Origin: Massilia sp.
GTDB lineage: Bacteria > Pseudomonadota > Gammaproteobacteria > Burkholderiales > Burkholderiaceae_D
DNA length: 57,678 nt
Direction: 5' to 3'
NCBI GenBank assembly: GCA_025359245.1
Contig: JANYGW010000101.1
Span: 1 to 57,678, forward strand
The notes beneath the pieces were generated by a model. That model searched no databases. It was not told the origin of the DNA and was given only the letters and a program-made list of their open reading frames with translations. How positions within the stretch are numbered: the first letter of the stretch is position 1; every line of letters starts with the position of its first letter. Below are positions 45,614 through 54,350 of the stretch, in pieces. Position numbers and translations under genes: made by a program.

Positions 45614-46566
45614 ATCACAAATGGATCACGCGCGCCGCGCTTGCATTGCCGCTGGTCCTGTGCGGCGCCTGCAGCGAGCCGGTCGACAATGCCTTCCCCG
45701 GCTATGCCGAGGGTGAATATGTCCGTCTTGGCGCGCCGATCGCCGGCACGCTGGTCAAGCTGAACCTGAAAGCGGGCGATACCGTGGCCGCGGGCGCTGC
45801 GGCCTACGTGCTCGAACAGGCCAGCGAAACGGCAGCGCGCCAGCAGGCGCAAAGCCAGGTTGAACACGCCGAAGCCGCGCTGGCCGACATGCGCAAGGGC
45901 GCGCGCAGCGACGAACTGGCGGCCATCGAGGCCGATGTGAAAGCGGCCGAGGCGGCCCAGGCGCTGTCGCGCGTCAACCTGGAGCGCGACCGCAAGCTGG
46001 TGGCCGACCAGTTCATTTCGCGCGCACGGCTGGACCAGAGCACGGCTGCGCTGGCCGCCGACCATGCCCGCGTCGAGCAGGCCGCAGCGCGCCTGCGCAC
46101 CGCGCGGCTTGGCGCCCGCAGCGACCAGGTGGCGGGCGCCGAAAAGGAAGTCGAGGCCGCGCGCGCCCAACTGGCGCAAGCACAGTGGCGGGTCGACCAA
46201 AAAGCGCAAACCGTGCCGAGCGCCGGCGTCGTCACCGAAGTCGCATTCCGGGTCGGCGAATGGGTGCCAGCCGGCGCGCCTGTCCTGACCATCCTGCCGC
46301 CGGCGAACATCAAGGCGCGCTTCTTCGTGCCCGAGGCGCGCCTGGGCACGCTCAAGCTGGGGCAGGCCGCCAGCATCATGTGCGACGGTTGCGCCGCACC
46401 GGTTGCGGCCCGCATCAGCTTCATTTCGCCGCAGGCCGAATTCACGTCGCCGCTCATCTACAGCAAGGAAAATCGGGCGTCGCTGGTATTCATGATCGAA
46501 GCGACGCCGAACCCAGGCCAGGCCGTTACACTGCATCCGGGCCAGCCGCTGACGGTGGCGCCGTGA
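45610..46566 (+). CDS. HlyD-family efflux adaptor lipoprotein
   Basis: The 318-residue periplasmic adaptor begins with a lipoprotein-like signal (VLCGAC). It has a lipoyl half-motif near residue 45 (GAPIAGTLVKLNLKAGDTVAAG), a long coiled coil with repeated ARSD/EAA patterns (about 80-200) and a second lipoyl half (VPSAGVVTEVAFRVGEWVPAG). This is the YbhG-like type that partners ABC-2 drug exporters. Its stop overlaps the GTG start of the ATPase gene. Confidence 0.9.
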   Translation: MNHKWITRAALALPLVLCGACSEPVDNAFPGYAEGEYVRLGAPIAGTLVKLNLKAGDTVAAGAAAYVLEQASETAARQQAQSQVEHAEAALADMRKGARSDELAAIEADVKAAEAAQALSRVNLERDRKLVADQFISRARLDQSTAALAADHARVEQAAARLRTARLGARSDQVAGAEKEVEAARAQLAQAQWRVDQKAQTVPSAGVVTEVAFRVGEWVPAGAPVLTILPPANIKARFFVPEARLGTLKLGQAASIMCDGCAAPVAARISFISPQAEFTSPLIYSKENRASLVFMIEATPNPGQAVTLHPGQPLTVAP

Positions 46567-47501
46567 GCGGCAGCGACATCATCATCGACGTGCATGGCCT
46601 GACCAAATCGTTCGATGGCCGGGTCGTGGTCGACCACGTCGACATGCGCGTCGAGCGCGGCCGCATCTACGGCTTCCTCGGTCCCAATGGCAGCGGCAAG
46701 ACCACCACCATCCGCATGCTGTGCGGGCTGCTCACGCCGGACGAAGGGCAGGGCACGTGCCTTGGCTACGACATCCGCACCGAGGCCCGCAAGATCAAGC
46801 GCGAAGTCGGCTACATGACCCAGAAGTTCGGCCTGTACGAGGACCTCAGCATTGAGGAGAACCTGGATTTTTTCGCGCGCGTGTACGGCATCGCGCAGCG
46901 CCGCGAACGGATCAAGGATACGCTCGACCGGCTTGGCCTGTACAGCCGGCGCAGCCAGCTGGCCGGGTCGCTGTCGGGCGGCTGGAAGCAGCGCCTGGCG
47001 CTGGCCGCCTGCCTGATCCATGACCCGCAATTGCTGCTGCTGGACGAACCGACGGCCGGCGTCGATCCGGCGGCGAGGCGCGATTTCTGGGACCAGATCC
47101 ACGAACTGGCGGCCGGCGGCATGACGGTGCTGGTGTCGACCCACTACATGGATGAAGCGGAGCGCTGCCACCAACTGGCCTACATCGCTTACGGCAAGCT
47201 GCTGGCGCGCGGCAGCGTGGCCGAAGTGCTGGCAGGGGCCGGCCTGCTGACCTGGTCGGTCAGCGGTCCGGACCTGGTCGCCGCCGCCAAGCTGCTGCGG
47301 GTGGCGCCGGGCATCCGCACGGTGGCGCCGTTCGGGGCCACGCTGCACGTGAGCGCCGACGAAGCGCAGGCGATGAGTGCGGCGATGGCGCAGCCGGCGC
47401 TGGCGGGCCTGCAAACGGCGCGCATCGAGACCAGCCTGGAAGACGTGTTCATCTCGATGATGCAGGATGCGAAGGACAATTTCGAAGGAGCGCAAGCATG
47501 A
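46563..47501 (+). CDS. ABC exporter ATP-binding protein
   Basis: The 312-residue ATPase starts at GTG 46563, overlapping the adaptor stop (GTGA). It has Walker A GPNGSGKTTTIRML, signature LSGGWKQRLALAACL and Walker B LLLLDEPTAGVDP, followed by the H-loop VSTHYMDEAE. A short C-terminal domain like those of multidrug ABC-2 ATPases follows. The gene overlaps the permease by four bases. Confidence 0.94.
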   Translation: MSGSDIIIDVHGLTKSFDGRVVVDHVDMRVERGRIYGFLGPNGSGKTTTIRMLCGLLTPDEGQGTCLGYDIRTEARKIKREVGYMTQKFGLYEDLSIEENLDFFARVYGIAQRRERIKDTLDRLGLYSRRSQLAGSLSGGWKQRLALAACLIHDPQLLLLDEPTAGVDPAARRDFWDQIHELAAGGMTVLVSTHYMDEAERCHQLAYIAYGKLLARGSVAEVLAGAGLLTWSVSGPDLVAAAKLLRVAPGIRTVAPFGATLHVSADEAQAMSAAMAQPALAGLQTARIETSLEDVFISMMQDAKDNFEGAQA

Positions 47502-48622
47502 GCTGGCGGCGCCTGTTCGCGGTACTGATCAAGGAACTGCGCCAGGTGCGGCGCGACCGCCTGACCTTCGCGATGATGATCGGGATCCCGATCCTGCAGC
47601 TGGTGCTGTTCGGCTTCGCCATCAACGGCGACGTGCGTCAGTTGCCGCTGGCCGTGTACGACGCCGACCGCAGCACGTTCTCGCGCGGCTTGGTCGCTGC
47701 GCTGGAGACGTCACAATACTTTCGGGTGGTGCGGCGCATCGGCGGCGCGGCCGAGGGCGATGAACTGCTCGCGCGCGGCGACGTGCAGTTCGTGCTGATC
47801 GTGCCTGGCGACTTTTCTCGCAAGCTGGTGCGCGGCGAGCGGCCAGTGATCCTGCTGGCGGCCGACGCCACCGATCCGGCCGCGACCGGCAATGCGCTGG
47901 CCACGGTCAACGCGATCGCGGCGCGCGCAATCGGGCGCGACCTGACCGGGCCGCTGGCCGCGCTGCAGCCGAAGGAGGCGCCGTTCGAGATCCGCAGCCA
48001 GCGCCGCTACAATCCGGAAGGCCTGACCCGCTACAACATCGTGCCTGGCCTGATGGGCGTGATCCTGACGATGACGATGGTGATGATGACGGCGCTGGCG
48101 GTGACGCGCGAGCGCGAACGCGGCACCATGGAAAATCTGCTGGCCACGCCGGTGTCGCCGCTGGAAGTCATGGTCGGCAAGATCGTGCCGTACATCGTGA
48201 TCGGCTACGTGCAGGTGGCGGTGATCCTGATCACGGCCACGCTGTTGTTCGAGGTGCCGATGGTGGGCAGCGTGGGGCTGCTGTCGCTGATGCTGATCCT
48301 GTACATTGCGGCCAACCTGGCGATCGGCTTCACCTTCTCGACGATCGCGCGCAACCAGATGCAGGCGATGCAGCTGACGTTCTTCTTTTTCCTGCCGTCG
48401 ATCCTGCTGAGCGGCTTCATGTTCCCGTTTCGCGGCATGCCGGGCTGGGCCCAGAATATCGGCGAAGTGCTGCCGCTGACGCACTTCCTGCGCATCGTGC
48501 GCGGCATCATGTTAAAGGGGAATACGCTGCAGGATGTGCTGCCGCATGCATGGCCGATTGCGCTGTTCATGCTGGTGGCAGGGACGGTGGCGCTGATGCG
48601 GTTCCGCCAGACGCTGGACTAG
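47498..48622 (+). CDS. ABC-2 type exporter permease
   Basis: The 374-residue membrane protein has one N-terminal helix (LTFAMMIGIPILQLVLFGFAING), an external domain of about 140 residues and five C-terminal helices. The ABC-2 signature RERERGTMENLLATPVSPLEVMVGK is present. With the ATPase and adaptor it should form a drug or metabolite exporter. Only one permease gene is present, where YbhFSR-type systems have two, so it probably works as a homodimer. Confidence 0.93.
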   Translation: MSWRRLFAVLIKELRQVRRDRLTFAMMIGIPILQLVLFGFAINGDVRQLPLAVYDADRSTFSRGLVAALETSQYFRVVRRIGGAAEGDELLARGDVQFVLIVPGDFSRKLVRGERPVILLAADATDPAATGNALATVNAIAARAIGRDLTGPLAALQPKEAPFEIRSQRRYNPEGLTRYNIVPGLMGVILTMTMVMMTALAVTRERERGTMENLLATPVSPLEVMVGKIVPYIVIGYVQVAVILITATLLFEVPMVGSVGLLSLMLILYIAANLAIGFTFSTIARNQMQAMQLTFFFFLPSILLSGFMFPFRGMPGWAQNIGEVLPLTHFLRIVRGIMLKGNTLQDVLPHAWPIALFMLVAGTVALMRFRQTLD

Positions 48623-48662
48623 GCGGCGCTGCAGAAAACGAAACGCCAGCACATCGCAGACC

Positions 48663-48734
48663 CGTCGTCCTCGCGGAAGCGGGGACCCAGACTGAGCATG
48701 GTCCGCATGGGTCCCCGCATTCGCGAGGACGGCG
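48663..48734. repeat. Dispersed palindromic repeat, copy 1
   Basis: Arms CGTCGTCCTCGCGGAAGC... (48663-48689) and its near reverse complement (48708-48734) surround a short loop with GACTGAGCATGGTCC. The same element recurs at 56201 and 57631. It lies between two convergent genes. Confidence 0.8.
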
Positions 48735-48751
48735 ATCCGTGGATATCTATC

Positions 48752-50416
48752 TCACGACTTCAGCGATTTCTTCTGCTTGCGCCGCCGCACAAGCGCAGCT
48801 ATCCCCAACAGCAATCCGACGACAATTCCCGCGATCGGCAGCGGCACTGGACTTGGCGTGCTGACCTTGACGGTGCTGTCGCGCAGCTCCGCCGGAAACG
48901 GACGCGGACCGACCGGCACGATCTTCCAGTCGGCGCGGTTCGGCGGCGTGCGCTTCATGAATTCATCAAACGAAAACACCGGATTCGAACCCATCGCGCG
49001 GCTGGACGGCACCTGCGGAATCCGCACCAGCATGATCGCCTCGACGTCGCCCTGCAGCTGCTTCTCGAAGTTACTCAGTTCGCGCTTGACGCCCGCAGTT
49101 GCGCCGACCAGCTGCATCAAGTCATTGCCCGCCGCCTCGAAGGCCACTGCCGGATACAGGCGCACCTGTTCCTCGGTCAGGTAATCGTAGATCTTGCGTC
49201 CGCTGGCCAGGCTCATGTCGGTGGCCGACAAATAGGCGTAGCCGGCGATCGCCTTGAGCGTGCTGGTGGCGCCGCGTTCCGGAATATTCCAGCCCAGGCC
49301 CTTGAACACGTCGACGCTGATGCCGGCGCAGTTGGCCGCCGCATGCTGGTACGTGAAGTCGTGGCGGTAGAAGTGGTTGAACACGCGCTGCACGCCGCCC
49401 TGGTAGGCCGCCGCCGTGCGCGGATTGTTCAGCACCGCCACCAGCATGTAGGATGGGCGATAGAACTGCTGGCCGCTGTTCAGGTCCATCAGGTAGTTAT
49501 CCATCGGGACCGGCGCGGCGATGATGCCTTTTTCGCTGAACGAATCGAGATTGTAGAAATTATTGACCAGCCAGTCAGACCATTCGCCCTGCCTGCCGAT
49601 GGCGCCGGTGGCGATGGCGAAGTGGCCGCCGTAGGCTTCGTCATCGTCGCCCTGGGCGCCGTTGAGCATGATGCCGATGACCGGTTTTTCCTGCCACTGG
49701 CGCGCCTGGCCTGGCGTGCGTTCCCACAGCAGGCGGGTCGAGAACGGGCTGTTCGCCCCGCCGCCGGCGTCCTGCACGAAGGAGGTCAGCGATTCATTGG
49801 CGGCCAGCGGCTTGGCGACCAGGCTGGCCGGGTCGAGCGCGAAGTCCTTCGGCCAGACGGTGCGCGCGATAAAGGCCTGCTTGCCGTCGACGTCCTTCAG
49901 GGTACCGCGCATGCGCACCTGGCGCTTGCCGAAGAACGCGGTGGTGCCGGCGTTCCAGTAGGAGAGGTTGCTCGGGATCTTGGGCACCAGCAGCAGGTCG
50001 CTGGTGCTGCCGTCTTGCGCGCGCATCTGATGGCCGTTCGGCAGGATGGACGCGTTATCCATGATGTCGGGCGCGCCCAGCCAGACCAGCCCGGGCAGCG
50101 ACAGCTTGCTGGCGTCGGCGCTGGCGGCCCAGTCGCGCACATCGTCGGCGTTGCCGGTTTTCGGCTTGAAGCCGGACACCGGCTGCGACGCCTGCGGCAC
50201 CGCCAGCACGTCATCCTTGAAATACCACAGGCTTTGCGGCAGGGTCGGACAGTCTGCGCATTTGCCGCTGCTGAGCCGGAAGTCCTCGGTCGGCAGCAGG
50301 CCGATGTGTTCCCCGCTCAGCGCGCTTTTGAGGCCGACCGGCGTGGCGGCGATCCCGTGCGAACTGGTGGCCATCAGCAAAACGCTGGCGGCGGCGACTG
50401 CGCGAAGCTTGAACAT
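48752..50416 (-). CDS. Secreted protein with possible permuted-papain (YiiX-like) domain and C-terminal anchor
   Basis: The 554-residue protein has a signal peptide (to about GIAAT). The body contains GGHFAIATGAIG and, further on, HAAANCAGISVDVFKGLGW. The order His-then-Cys, with the NC motif in a helix, recalls permuted NlpC/P60-like amidases such as YiiX; this is a pattern-based guess. The C-terminus is a Pro-rich stretch, a single hydrophobic helix (IAGIVVGLLLGIAAL) and a Arg/Lys tail, the plan of a sorted or membrane-anchored surface protein. It resembles PEP-CTERM-like tails but lacks a clear PEP motif. No partner gene is obvious. Confidence 0.55.
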   Translation of the reverse strand: MFKLRAVAAASVLLMATSSHGIAATPVGLKSALSGEHIGLLPTEDFRLSSGKCADCPTLPQSLWYFKDDVLAVPQASQPVSGFKPKTGNADDVRDWAASADASKLSLPGLVWLGAPDIMDNASILPNGHQMRAQDGSTSDLLLVPKIPSNLSYWNAGTTAFFGKRQVRMRGTLKDVDGKQAFIARTVWPKDFALDPASLVAKPLAANESLTSFVQDAGGGANSPFSTRLLWERTPGQARQWQEKPVIGIMLNGAQGDDDEAYGGHFAIATGAIGRQGEWSDWLVNNFYNLDSFSEKGIIAAPVPMDNYLMDLNSGQQFYRPSYMLVAVLNNPRTAAAYQGGVQRVFNHFYRHDFTYQHAAANCAGISVDVFKGLGWNIPERGATSTLKAIAGYAYLSATDMSLASGRKIYDYLTEEQVRLYPAVAFEAAGNDLMQLVGATAGVKRELSNFEKQLQGDVEAIMLVRIPQVPSSRAMGSNPVFSFDEFMKRTPPNRADWKIVPVGPRPFPAELRDSTVKVSTPSPVPLPIAGIVVGLLLGIAALVRRRKQKKSLKS

Positions 50417-50549
50417 GGTTGTTCCTGAAGAAAAGGTTTATTAAAAATTCAACATTGCGCATACTAATCTGTTTTTGTCAGTTGGCCAACAGATAGAATT
50501 GTGGTTGGCGGCGAAATTCCACGCCCCCTGAAAATCTAAGGACTTATCG

Positions 50550-51011
50550 ATGCAGCAATTCTCCATACCAGAATGGTTGTTCATTCCTGGCTTTGTCGCA
50601 CTGTGGCTGGGTATTTGCGCGGCCCTCGGTTTGGCGGGTGGCTGGCACAGCCTCGCGAAAAATTTCCGCGCTGTAGGTCCGGCGCCTGGGGAGCGATTCC
50701 ACTTTGTTTCCGGCTCCATGGGCCGGCCGTTATTCCCGGTCAGCTACGGCAGCTGCCTGTTTGCAACGGTCGGAGAAAGCGGGTTTCGCTTGTCGCTGTT
50801 CTTCCTCTTCAGGCCTTTTAGTCCGCCATTGTTCATACCGTGGAGCGAAGTCGAATGGATTGAATCCAGGAGTCTGTTCCTTTTCCGATACGTGGTCATT
50901 CGCATTCGCAACCATTGGCCGAGAGTCTTGATTCGTGGCGCGGCCGGGGCAAGCATGCAACAGGCGTATATGCATAGCAAGGGGGCGGCGGCCGGCTTGC
51001 CGCCCAAATAG
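50550..51011 (+). CDS. Small membrane protein, unknown function
   Basis: The 153-residue protein has AAGGA seven bases before ATG 50550. There is one N-terminal membrane helix (about 9-30, LFIPGFVALWLGICAALGLAGG) and then a short cytoplasmic or periplasmic domain with FRLSLFFLFRPFSPPLFIPWSEVEW. Proteins of this pattern are common conserved hypotheticals. The 133-base gap to the divergent gene is AT-rich and presumably holds both promoters. Confidence 0.65.
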   Translation: MQQFSIPEWLFIPGFVALWLGICAALGLAGGWHSLAKNFRAVGPAPGERFHFVSGSMGRPLFPVSYGSCLFATVGESGFRLSLFFLFRPFSPPLFIPWSEVEWIESRSLFLFRYVVIRIRNHWPRVLIRGAAGASMQQAYMHSKGAAAGLPPK

Positions 51012-51186
51012 CGAAGAGGGCCTTTCGGCCGCCACCGTGCCAGGAACGGCAAGAGAGGAGCACTGCAACTTCTTAGCCTCCGTGACAAATTGGCCCACAA
51101 GCGCGACAATCGTATGTGACCGTATTTCATTATTAGCAGCCAGGCCAATGCACAACGGTCCTCCTGCATGAGGTCAAGGACAACAC

Positions 51187-51768
51187 ATGTCAGTACCCAT
51201 ATTTGTTCGTGCAGATCCGATCGCGCACAGAGCCGAGCTCATTGAACTCAATGTCGAATATCTGTCTTGGGTCTTCGCGGAAATCGCGCTGTTGTGTGAC
51301 GTGCCTGCCGAAAGTGTCGTCGGAATGCCGGTCGCGGAATACGTTCCCACGGTGATTGACAAGGTTTGCGGAGAGCCGCCGCCAAAAGGGTCTTTTTATC
51401 TTATTTTCGTGAACGGCGAACTGGCCGGGATGGGCGGCTTGCGACGCCTCGGGGACGGTGCTGCGGAAATCAAGCGGCTCTACATTCGGCCCCGTTTCCG
51501 CGGACAGAAGCTGGGAGAACTGAGCCTCGAACGCGTGCTGGCAGACGCGGCTTGCTTCGGATACGGCACGGTTTATCTGGATACCGGGCCGTTCATGGCG
51601 TCAGCGCAGCGCATTTATGAGGCGTGGGGCTTTGTCGATTGTCCGGCATACGAAGGCGTGGAGGTGCCGCCGGAATTTCATGATCGTGGATGGCGGTTCA
51701 TGCGACGGACGCAAGCCGGTGGAACTTTCTCGCCAGCCGCGTCAACGCGAGCGCCCGCAGCCCAGTAA
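51187..51768 (+). CDS. GNAT-family N-acetyltransferase
   Basis: The 193-residue protein has the GNAT fold. YLIFVNGELAGMGGLRRL is beta strands 2-4, and IKRLYIRPRFRGQKLGELSLERVL contains the acetyl-CoA pyrophosphate loop (RGQKLG). YLDTGPFMASAQRIYEAWGF marks the end of the domain. The acceptor substrate is unknown. A good AAGGA precedes ATG 51187. Confidence 0.9.
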   Translation: MSVPIFVRADPIAHRAELIELNVEYLSWVFAEIALLCDVPAESVVGMPVAEYVPTVIDKVCGEPPPKGSFYLIFVNGELAGMGGLRRLGDGAAEIKRLYIRPRFRGQKLGELSLERVLADAACFGYGTVYLDTGPFMASAQRIYEAWGFVDCPAYEGVEVPPEFHDRGWRFMRRTQAGGTFSPAASTRAPAAQ

Positions 51769-51799
51769 TCGTTCGCATTTTAGAGGGTATAGGATCAAC

Positions 51800-52237
51800 G
51801 TGAGTTGGGTACTTCGCGCATTCGGTGCTGACTTTGACGTTGCTGCTTTTTTGGCGCGGTGTGAACTCGAGCCCCTCCAAGTATTCAAGACGGGAGAAGC
51901 GCGTTTCGCGGCGAGTCAGCCTAACGGTCCGATGCGGAAAAAGTCGGGGCTCAATTTTCTGGTAAGCGATGCTGATTTTTCAGAGCTGGCGCTGCAAATG
52001 CAAGACGCACTTGCCTTTGTTGGTGAACATGAAGAATTCATCGCGAGCCTGAGAGATTTTCCCGGTGTTGAGTTTGTCACTATGGACTTTGGTGCAGAGA
52101 TCCATTCACCGTTCTGGTGTTCATTTAATTTCTCAAGTCAGTTCTTGCTAGAGATAGGAAAGCTGGGCATCGAACTTGAACTCTCCGTTTATCCTGTTTC
52201 GGACGAGGAAGAGCTAACTATAACGACCGAGACCTGA
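51800..52237 (+). CDS. Hypothetical protein
   Basis: GTG 51800 is preceded by AGGA and gives 145 residues. An open frame further upstream lies inside the GNAT gene. The protein is acidic and soluble, with alternating strands and helices (VLRAFGADFDVAAFLARCELEP, HSPFWCSFNFSSQFLLEIGKLG). It slightly resembles DUF4279-type proteins, but I would not assign a family. Its base composition is lower in GC than the chromosomal core, in keeping with accessory DNA. Confidence 0.6.
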   Translation: MSWVLRAFGADFDVAAFLARCELEPLQVFKTGEARFAASQPNGPMRKKSGLNFLVSDADFSELALQMQDALAFVGEHEEFIASLRDFPGVEFVTMDFGAEIHSPFWCSFNFSSQFLLEIGKLGIELELSVYPVSDEEELTITTET

Positions 52238-52246
52238 ACCGCCAAC

Positions 52247-52801
52247 ATGCCATCAATTGCCATCACTGCCGTCGCGGCGATCTATTTATTCGCCCTCATG
52301 TGGGTTCTCGGAACCAGGAAGCCTGGGTACAGCCATGTTCGCCACACAATTAGCGAGCTAGGCGAGATGGGCTGTCCGCAACAGCAATTTGTCGCGGTCG
52401 GCGTTTTTCTACCGGTCGGCCTGCTCATGCTGCTCGTGGCCTACCTGGCACTGCCACTGGGGATCGCCACCGCGGCCCTGGCGCTGTGCCTCGCCGTCGG
52501 CTACCTGGTCGCCGCGGTGTTTCCTTGCGATGTGGGTTCTCCGCTGTCGGGGTCGGGCCGACAGGGCATGCACAACCTTGGTGGCGCCGTGGAATACATC
52601 GGCGGCGCCTTCGCATTTTTCCGAATCGCCGAGCAATCCGGCCAGCCGTTCAAGGCGCTCGGCTTCGTTGTCGTGGCGGTCGCCATCGCCATTTCTGTGC
52701 AATCGCTCGGCGCCGTCCGCGGCCTGATTCAGCGTGTGGGCGAAACGTGTTTGTTTGGTGGCTTGGCACTCGCGCTATGGCAAGGCGTCCAACGGGTTTA
52801 A
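52247..52801 (+). CDS. DUF998 integral membrane protein
   Basis: The 184-residue protein has about six hydrophobic helices. SHVRHTISELGEMGCPQ near the start and the AVFPCDVGSPLSGSGRQGMHNLGG segment match the DUF998 family. The function is unknown. It starts nine bases after the preceding hypothetical gene, so the two may be co-transcribed. Confidence 0.8.
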   Translation: MPSIAITAVAAIYLFALMWVLGTRKPGYSHVRHTISELGEMGCPQQQFVAVGVFLPVGLLMLLVAYLALPLGIATAALALCLAVGYLVAAVFPCDVGSPLSGSGRQGMHNLGGAVEYIGGAFAFFRIAEQSGQPFKALGFVVVAVAIAISVQSLGAVRGLIQRVGETCLFGGLALALWQGVQRV

Positions 52802-52832
52802 TTATTTTTCACTCATAAACGGGAGAATAGTC

Positions 52833-53072
52833 ATGAGACTTGATCCTGACAAAATCGACGATGCCGTACTTGCCCTTCTGCAGCTCGGACTACACGAAGA
52901 GTCCCGGGTATGGAAAGGATTTGATTGGGACGCACTGATCCGGCTCCACGAAAAGGGGCTGATCACCGATCCTGTTAGTAAGGCCAAATCTGTCGGCCTG
53001 ACCGCGCGCGGCATGGAAGAATCAACGCGCTTGCTCGTGCAATTATTCGGAATCGAAGAAGTGAAAAAATAG
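52833..53072 (+). CDS. DUF6429-type small protein
   Basis: The 79-residue protein begins at ATG 52833 after GGGAG. The sequence KIDDAVLALLQLGLHEES, then RVWKGFDWDALIRLHEKGLI and DPVSKAKSVGLT, is characteristic of the DUF6429 family of unknown function, small soluble helical proteins. An open frame upstream belongs to DUF998 coding sequence. Confidence 0.8.
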   Translation: MRLDPDKIDDAVLALLQLGLHEESRVWKGFDWDALIRLHEKGLITDPVSKAKSVGLTARGMEESTRLLVQLFGIEEVKK

Positions 53073-53157
53073 CCGGCTAGCCCGACTGTCGTTCGCGCTA
53101 CCAGGGCAGCGCGCTGCGGACAAGCGGACGCCTTTCAGCGCCGCTTGATCCCTTCGC

Positions 53158-53907
53158 TTACAACTGGCTCATCCCGCCGTCGACAATCAATTCGGTGCCG
53201 ACGATGAAAGCCGCTTCGGGCGAGGCCAGGAACAGCACGGCGCTCGCGACTTCATCCGGCGTGCCAAAGCGCTTGAGCGGAATCTGCTCCTGGATCGCGG
53301 CCGCCATCTGGCCCAGCTGTTCAGGCTCGAGGCCAAGCCGGCCATACAGCGGCGTGGTGACCGGACCTGGGCTGACCACATTCACGCGCACACCCTGTCC
53401 GACCAGTTCGGCCGACAGCGTCTTGGCAAACGAGATCAAGGCCGCCTTGCTCGCTGCGTACACCGACGATGAAGGCATGCCGATGTGGGCGTTGATCGAG
53501 CCGTTCAGGATGATGGCCGCGCCCTTGTTCAGCAGCGGCGTCAGCGCCTGGATCAGGAAGTAGGCGCCCTTGACGTTGACGTCGAAGGTCTGGTCCCACA
53601 GCGACTCTTGAATATCCGCGAATGGTGCGAACTTGGCCACGCCGGCATTGATGAAGACCGCGTCGAGCGTGATGCCCTTGTCGGCCAGCGTCTGCGCCAG
53701 CAGTTTGCCGTCGGCGATGCTGCCCTGGTCATTGCGCAGCGCGATAGCCTGGCCGCCGATCAGTTCCTTGGCGCTGTCCAGCGTGGCCTGGTCGCGGCCG
53801 GTGATGACGACGCGGGCGCCTTCGTTGGCAAATTGGACTGCGGTGGCCAGGCCGATGCCGCTATTGCCGCCGGTGACGAGGATGGTCTTGTTTGCGTAGC
53901 GTTTCAT
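53158..53907 (-). CDS. SDR-family NAD(P)-dependent oxidoreductase
   Basis: The 249-residue short-chain dehydrogenase has the nucleotide-binding TGGNSGIGLATA near the N-terminus and NAG in VFINAGVA. Catalytic residues are Ser in LNGSINAHIG and the YxxxK pair in VYAASKAAL. PGPVTTPL and a C-terminal VDGGMSQL are also typical. The substrate is unknown. AAGGAGA precedes ATG 53907, 18 bases after the monooxygenase gene. Confidence 0.94.
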   Translation of the reverse strand: MKRYANKTILVTGGNSGIGLATAVQFANEGARVVITGRDQATLDSAKELIGGQAIALRNDQGSIADGKLLAQTLADKGITLDAVFINAGVAKFAPFADIQESLWDQTFDVNVKGAYFLIQALTPLLNKGAAIILNGSINAHIGMPSSSVYAASKAALISFAKTLSAELVGQGVRVNVVSPGPVTTPLYGRLGLEPEQLGQMAAAIQEQIPLKRFGTPDEVASAVLFLASPEAAFIVGTELIVDGGMSQL

Positions 53908-53925
53908 GGTAAGTCTCCTTGGTGA

Positions 53926-54234
53926 TTAGTGGGCGTGAATCGGGGTCAGGAAATCGATGCTGCGTGGCTGCGCCAGCAGCTCGGGCAGGGCGGCTTCATA
54001 CGCCTGGCGGTACGGCTTGGCCAGGTGGTGGGCCATGAAGTACTCGCGGCTGCAGGCCCAGGTTTCGTACAGCACCAGCGTGTCCGGCGCGTTGGCGTCT
54101 TCGTGCACCCAGGTGTTGATGAAGTCCGGTTCGGCGGACATGGCCTGGACCACCTGGAACAGCTTGGCGCGCATCTCGGCGCGCTTTTCCGGCCGGGTCG
54201 GCAGGCGGACGATGAAAGAGATCTTGTCGGTCAT
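53926..54234 (-). CDS. Antibiotic biosynthesis monooxygenase-domain (ABM) protein
   Basis: The 102-residue dimeric ferredoxin-like protein starts at ATG 54234, after AAGGAAAA. Features are SFIVRLPTRPEKRAEMRAKL, FINTWVHEDANAPDTLVLYETWA and YFMAHHLAKPYRQAY. Relatives are cofactor-free quinol-type monooxygenases. It is the first gene of the pair with the SDR gene, suggesting a small redox or detoxification unit. Confidence 0.88.
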   Translation of the reverse strand: MTDKISFIVRLPTRPEKRAEMRAKLFQVVQAMSAEPDFINTWVHEDANAPDTLVLYETWACSREYFMAHHLAKPYRQAYEAALPELLAQPRSIDFLTPIHAH

Positions 54235-54270
54235 GGTGTTTTCCTTGGTGTGTTTGCTTGCGATGAGTTC

Positions 54271-54299
54271 ACTATAGGATTTACGATCCAATCAATCAA
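54271..54299 (-). promoter_or_regulatory. Promoter of the ABM-SDR pair
   Basis: On the minus strand TTGATT (54299-54294) and TATAGT (54276-54271) are separated by exactly 17 bases, ending 36 bases before the ABM start. It lies in the 116-base divergent region with the LysR gene, the usual place for LysR control. Confidence 0.65.
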
Positions 54300-54350
54300 A
54301 GCCTTGGATATTGATGATATATTCAGCTTTTATGAATTGATGGTGGCGAA

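Noticed and set aside
48698..50428. 576-residue plus-strand frame opposite the secreted protein gene
   Set aside because: No start site or domain; the minus-strand gene has a signal peptide, anchor and sensible composition.
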